Below, in pieces: positions 15,333 to 16,752 of a stretch of 16,752 bases of DNA. The translations under genes were made by a program, and so were the position numbers. The DNA lies in the NCBI GenBank assembly GCA_022571135.1, contig JACZYK010000026.1, positions 1 through 16,752 of the forward strand, in the 5' to 3' direction. Under the pieces are notes generated by a model. It was not told the origin of the DNA. It saw only the letters and a program-made list of their open reading frames with translations, and did not search any database. The DNA is from Bacteroidota bacterium (lineage in GTDB: Bacteria > Bacteroidota > Rhodothermia > Rhodothermales > UBA10348). Within the stretch, counting starts at the first letter, position 1. Each line of letters begins with the position of its first letter.

Positions 15333-16043
15333 AGTGGCCTCGGCGAACTGCCGGTAGCCGTAAAACCCCCTATCCTGCAGCACCAAACTGCCACGGGGCG
15401 CTTTGGCGAGCAGGTACCCGGCGACGGGATATTCACTGCTCTTGCCGGGCTTGATCAGGGCTTCCACTATCGTGTGGGTCCCGACCTCGGCGAGAAGAAT
15501 CGCGTGAAGTTGCGGGTAGCCGCCCTCGACCGACTCCCCGTTGCGTCGGGTGCGCGGCCGACCAAAGGCGGCCACATTGGCCGGCGTGTCGGGCATCTCG
15601 AAGGTGACCCCATCGATCACCATGAGGCGCATCCCTTTGTAGAACGCTCCTCGTGTTTGATCGAGAGCGATGGGGCCGGCCGTCTGGACAAACAGTTGCC
15701 GCAGGGGCCGGGGCCCCAACCGCGTGCGGGCTTGCGAGAGGGCCGACTTGCTTGGGGCACGGCGGCTGGCCACCACCAGAAACAACGACCGCAGGGTTCC
15801 GACGACCTGCCGCCAGATGGCCGGGATGTCCAGGTCCGTCCAGATCCCGATGGCGATGACCAACCACACCGTCGCCGCCGCGGGCAGGCGTCGGATCCGC
15901 TGACTCTCGCGCCCGGTTTGACGCAAGACCGAATGGAGGGTGGCCGGGGAAACGAACTGGCTGAGCGCTTCGAGCACGATCGACGCCGATGGCCACTCCA
16001 AGCGGCCTGTAGCTTCCGGCCCTCCGTGGCCGATAGACATCAT
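15303..16043 (-). pseudogene. IS4-type transposase, C-terminus missing
   Basis: About 247 residues of an IS4-family DDE transposase. The N-terminal IS4 domain shows LEALSQFVSPATLHSVLRQT (24-43), RIRRLPAAATVWLVIAIGIW (49-68) and a Ser/Ala/Leu helix SKSALSQARTRLG. The catalytic core gives the first Asp in LMVIDGVTFEMPDTPANVAAFG (D144) and the second in LVLQDRGFYGYRQF (D224). The match ends at LGVELLGRV; beyond this the frame is the antisense of the amidohydrolase, so the third catalytic residue (Glu in the Y-x2-R-x3-E-x6-K region) and about 180 residues are lost. It cannot be active. GGGAGG lies 8 bases before ATG 16043, supporting that start over the adjacent Met codon. Confidence 0.85.
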
Positions 16044-16064
16044 GACTTGAGCCTCCCTTGGGAC

Positions 16065-16091
16065 AGAAGGAATCCTTACGCAATTCCTTCT
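16065..16091. repeat. Perfect inverted repeat upstream of the transposase
   Basis: AGAAGGAAT-CCTTACGCA-ATTCCTTCT is a 9-bp perfect inverted repeat with a 9-base spacer, between the transposase ribosome site and the element's outer end. It may be a structure that blocks read-in transcription or translation of the transposase, or part of the IS end. Confidence 0.6.
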
Positions 16092-16199
16092 ATCTTCAAC
16101 GAGAGGCTTGTTTTATGCGCGTTCAGTGAACCGTATTGGGGTTAGCCCGCAGTCCGCGTCGGACCTGTGGGGGATCCTCGGATGACGAACGGTGAAGGA

Positions 16200-16752
16200 T
16201 CAGTTCGGTTGCGTCGTGGTCGTGGTTGGCTGCGTCGCCGGCGCCGACGTGGTCGTCGGTGCGGTGGCGGGTTGCGACGTCGGCACGTCGATCGCGGGTC
16301 GTGGGGGCGTGATATCGAAGGTGGCGTCGGTGGCCAGCGAGAGGGTGACGGGGAAGGTGGTGACGCGTTTGAGGGGGTCTTCGAGGAAGTACACCTGGAG
16401 CAGGTGCGGGCCTTCGGAGACGCGGCCGAGGGCCAGGCGCAGCGGGATTTGAATGGTCTGGCCCGGCTCGAGGCTTGCGGGCCAGCGGTCGGCGTGGTCC
16501 TCGTCGATGGGCACGCGGTTGCCGTTGAGCCGCACCACGGGCCAGGCGGTGATGGCTGCGTTGGTCCGGTTCGACAGCCGCACCGCCAGTTCGTCCGGGC
16601 AGGAGTAGTACGACATGCCGAAGGGCGTGCGCTGGCGGGTGAACTTCAGCTCGCGCGTTCCGTCCAGCGCCACCGAGAGCCGGACCGGCTGGGGCAGCTT
16701 GCCCTCCGTCGATACGAGCACGCGTGTTCCGCCCTTGTCCGGCACGTCGAAC
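16200..16752 (-). CDS. Protein of unknown function with Thr/Pro/Gln/Ala-rich C-terminal tail, 5' end outside window
   Basis: The frame is open to the window edge (upstream codons FDV precede the GTG at 16745), so the N-terminus is missing and about 184 residues are visible. The body is beta-rich: TRVLVSTEGKLPQPVRLSVA, ELAVRLSNRTNAAITAWPVV, ASLEPGQTIQIPLRLALGRV and GPHLLQVYFLEDP resemble immunoglobulin-like beta-sandwich strands of secreted or surface proteins. The tail is strongly biased (IDVPTSQPATAPTTTSAPAT, then a poly-Thr run, ending QPN). Tails of this TSQPAT type are common in Planctomycetota, especially Phycisphaerae, and unlike anything to the left. GC content and codon use are higher than in the rest of the window. 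No family is recognised. Confidence 0.75.
   Translation of the reverse strand, partial: FDVPDKGGTRVLVSTEGKLPQPVRLSVALDGTRELKFTRQRTPFGMSYYSCPDELAVRLSNRTNAAITAWPVVRLNGNRVPIDEDHADRWPASLEPGQTIQIPLRLALGRVSEGPHLLQVYFLEDPLKRVTTFPVTLSLATDATFDITPPRPAIDVPTSQPATAPTTTSAPATQPTTTTTQPN

Larger units (their letters stand above)
15303..16091 (-). mobile_element. Truncated IS4-family insertion sequence
   Basis: The IS part comprises the transposase 5' two thirds and its upstream region with a hairpin at 16065-16091. The left (transposase 3') end and its terminal inverted repeat are absent: the element joins the amidohydrolase directly. The right terminus cannot be placed with certainty. I see no target duplication, as expected if one end was lost. 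Confidence 0.7.

Noticed and set aside
15333..16145. Plus-strand open continuation of the third amidohydrolase to 16145, giving a 435-residue ORF.
   Set aside because: This part is codon-aligned antisense of a recognisable IS4 transposase on the minus strand; the open frame is a GC-rich shadow, not amidohydrolase sequence.
1..16752. CRISPR array, tRNA or rRNA genes.
   Set aside because: No regularly spaced direct repeats and no tRNA- or rRNA-like conserved segments were seen on either strand by eye.

Overview
The window is a bacterial accessory/housekeeping stretch, moderately GC-rich for most of its length, with an AT-rich island near 10.87-11.25 kb and a distinctly GC-richer right end (about 15.3-16.75 kb). 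Several genes use clear Shine-Dalgarno sites (GGAGGT before the aldolase, GGAGG before the gene at 1150). The tandem exported amidohydrolases, the lone EutN/CcmL protein and the compact thiO-S-G-E-D cluster would suit an uncultured member of the FCB/Gemmatimonadota/Rhodothermota-like range. This is inference only, since there is no rRNA or marker gene here. The last 550 bases encode a protein with a Thr/Pro/Gln/Ala-rich tail of a kind common in Planctomycetota (Phycisphaerae). The two ends of the window may therefore not belong to one genome.

Layout. 1-929 is the 3' part of a glycerate 2-kinase gene (+). 1150-1736 is a SWIM-associated conserved protein (+) broken by a single-base frameshift. 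1888-2550 is a class I SAM methyltransferase (+). 2716-3192 is a small exported SnoaL/NTF2-like protein (-). 3351-7073 is a tightly overlapping minus-strand thiamine operon transcribed thiO-thiS-thiG-thiE/tenI-thiD. It makes the thiazole half of thiamine by the oxygen-dependent (ThiO) route and phosphorylates the pyrimidine half; thiC and thiF are not in the window and no TPP riboswitch is visible upstream. 7163-7423 is a truncated FAD oxidoreductase remnant (+). 7599-8678 is a class I (DhnA/FbaB-type) fructose-bisphosphate aldolase (+). 8943-10838 is a two-domain AAA ATPase (+) ending in a strong, probably bidirectional terminator.

10940-11140 is a Phd/YefM antitoxin (-) with no toxin next to it. 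It is divergent from 11267-11545, a single EutN/CcmL bacterial microcompartment vertex protein with no other shell gene in the window. 11636-15332 is a run of three exported amidohydrolase-family genes (+). Only the middle one keeps the metal-binding residues. The third is cut off and fused to a 3'-truncated IS4-type transposase (minus strand, 15303-16043). Beyond that lies the partial planctomycete-like gene (16200-16752, -).

The points most worth attention are: the thiE-slot protein that has lost the Mg-binding aspartates and looks like TenI; the orphan microcompartment vertex protein beside an orphan antitoxin; the AAA protein with a P-loop-less first domain and altered sensor 1; the two metal-less amidohydrolase paralogues bracketing an intact one; and the amidohydrolase/IS junction with roughly 24-30 bases compatible with both sides, which is either an IS-mediated deletion or an assembly chimera.
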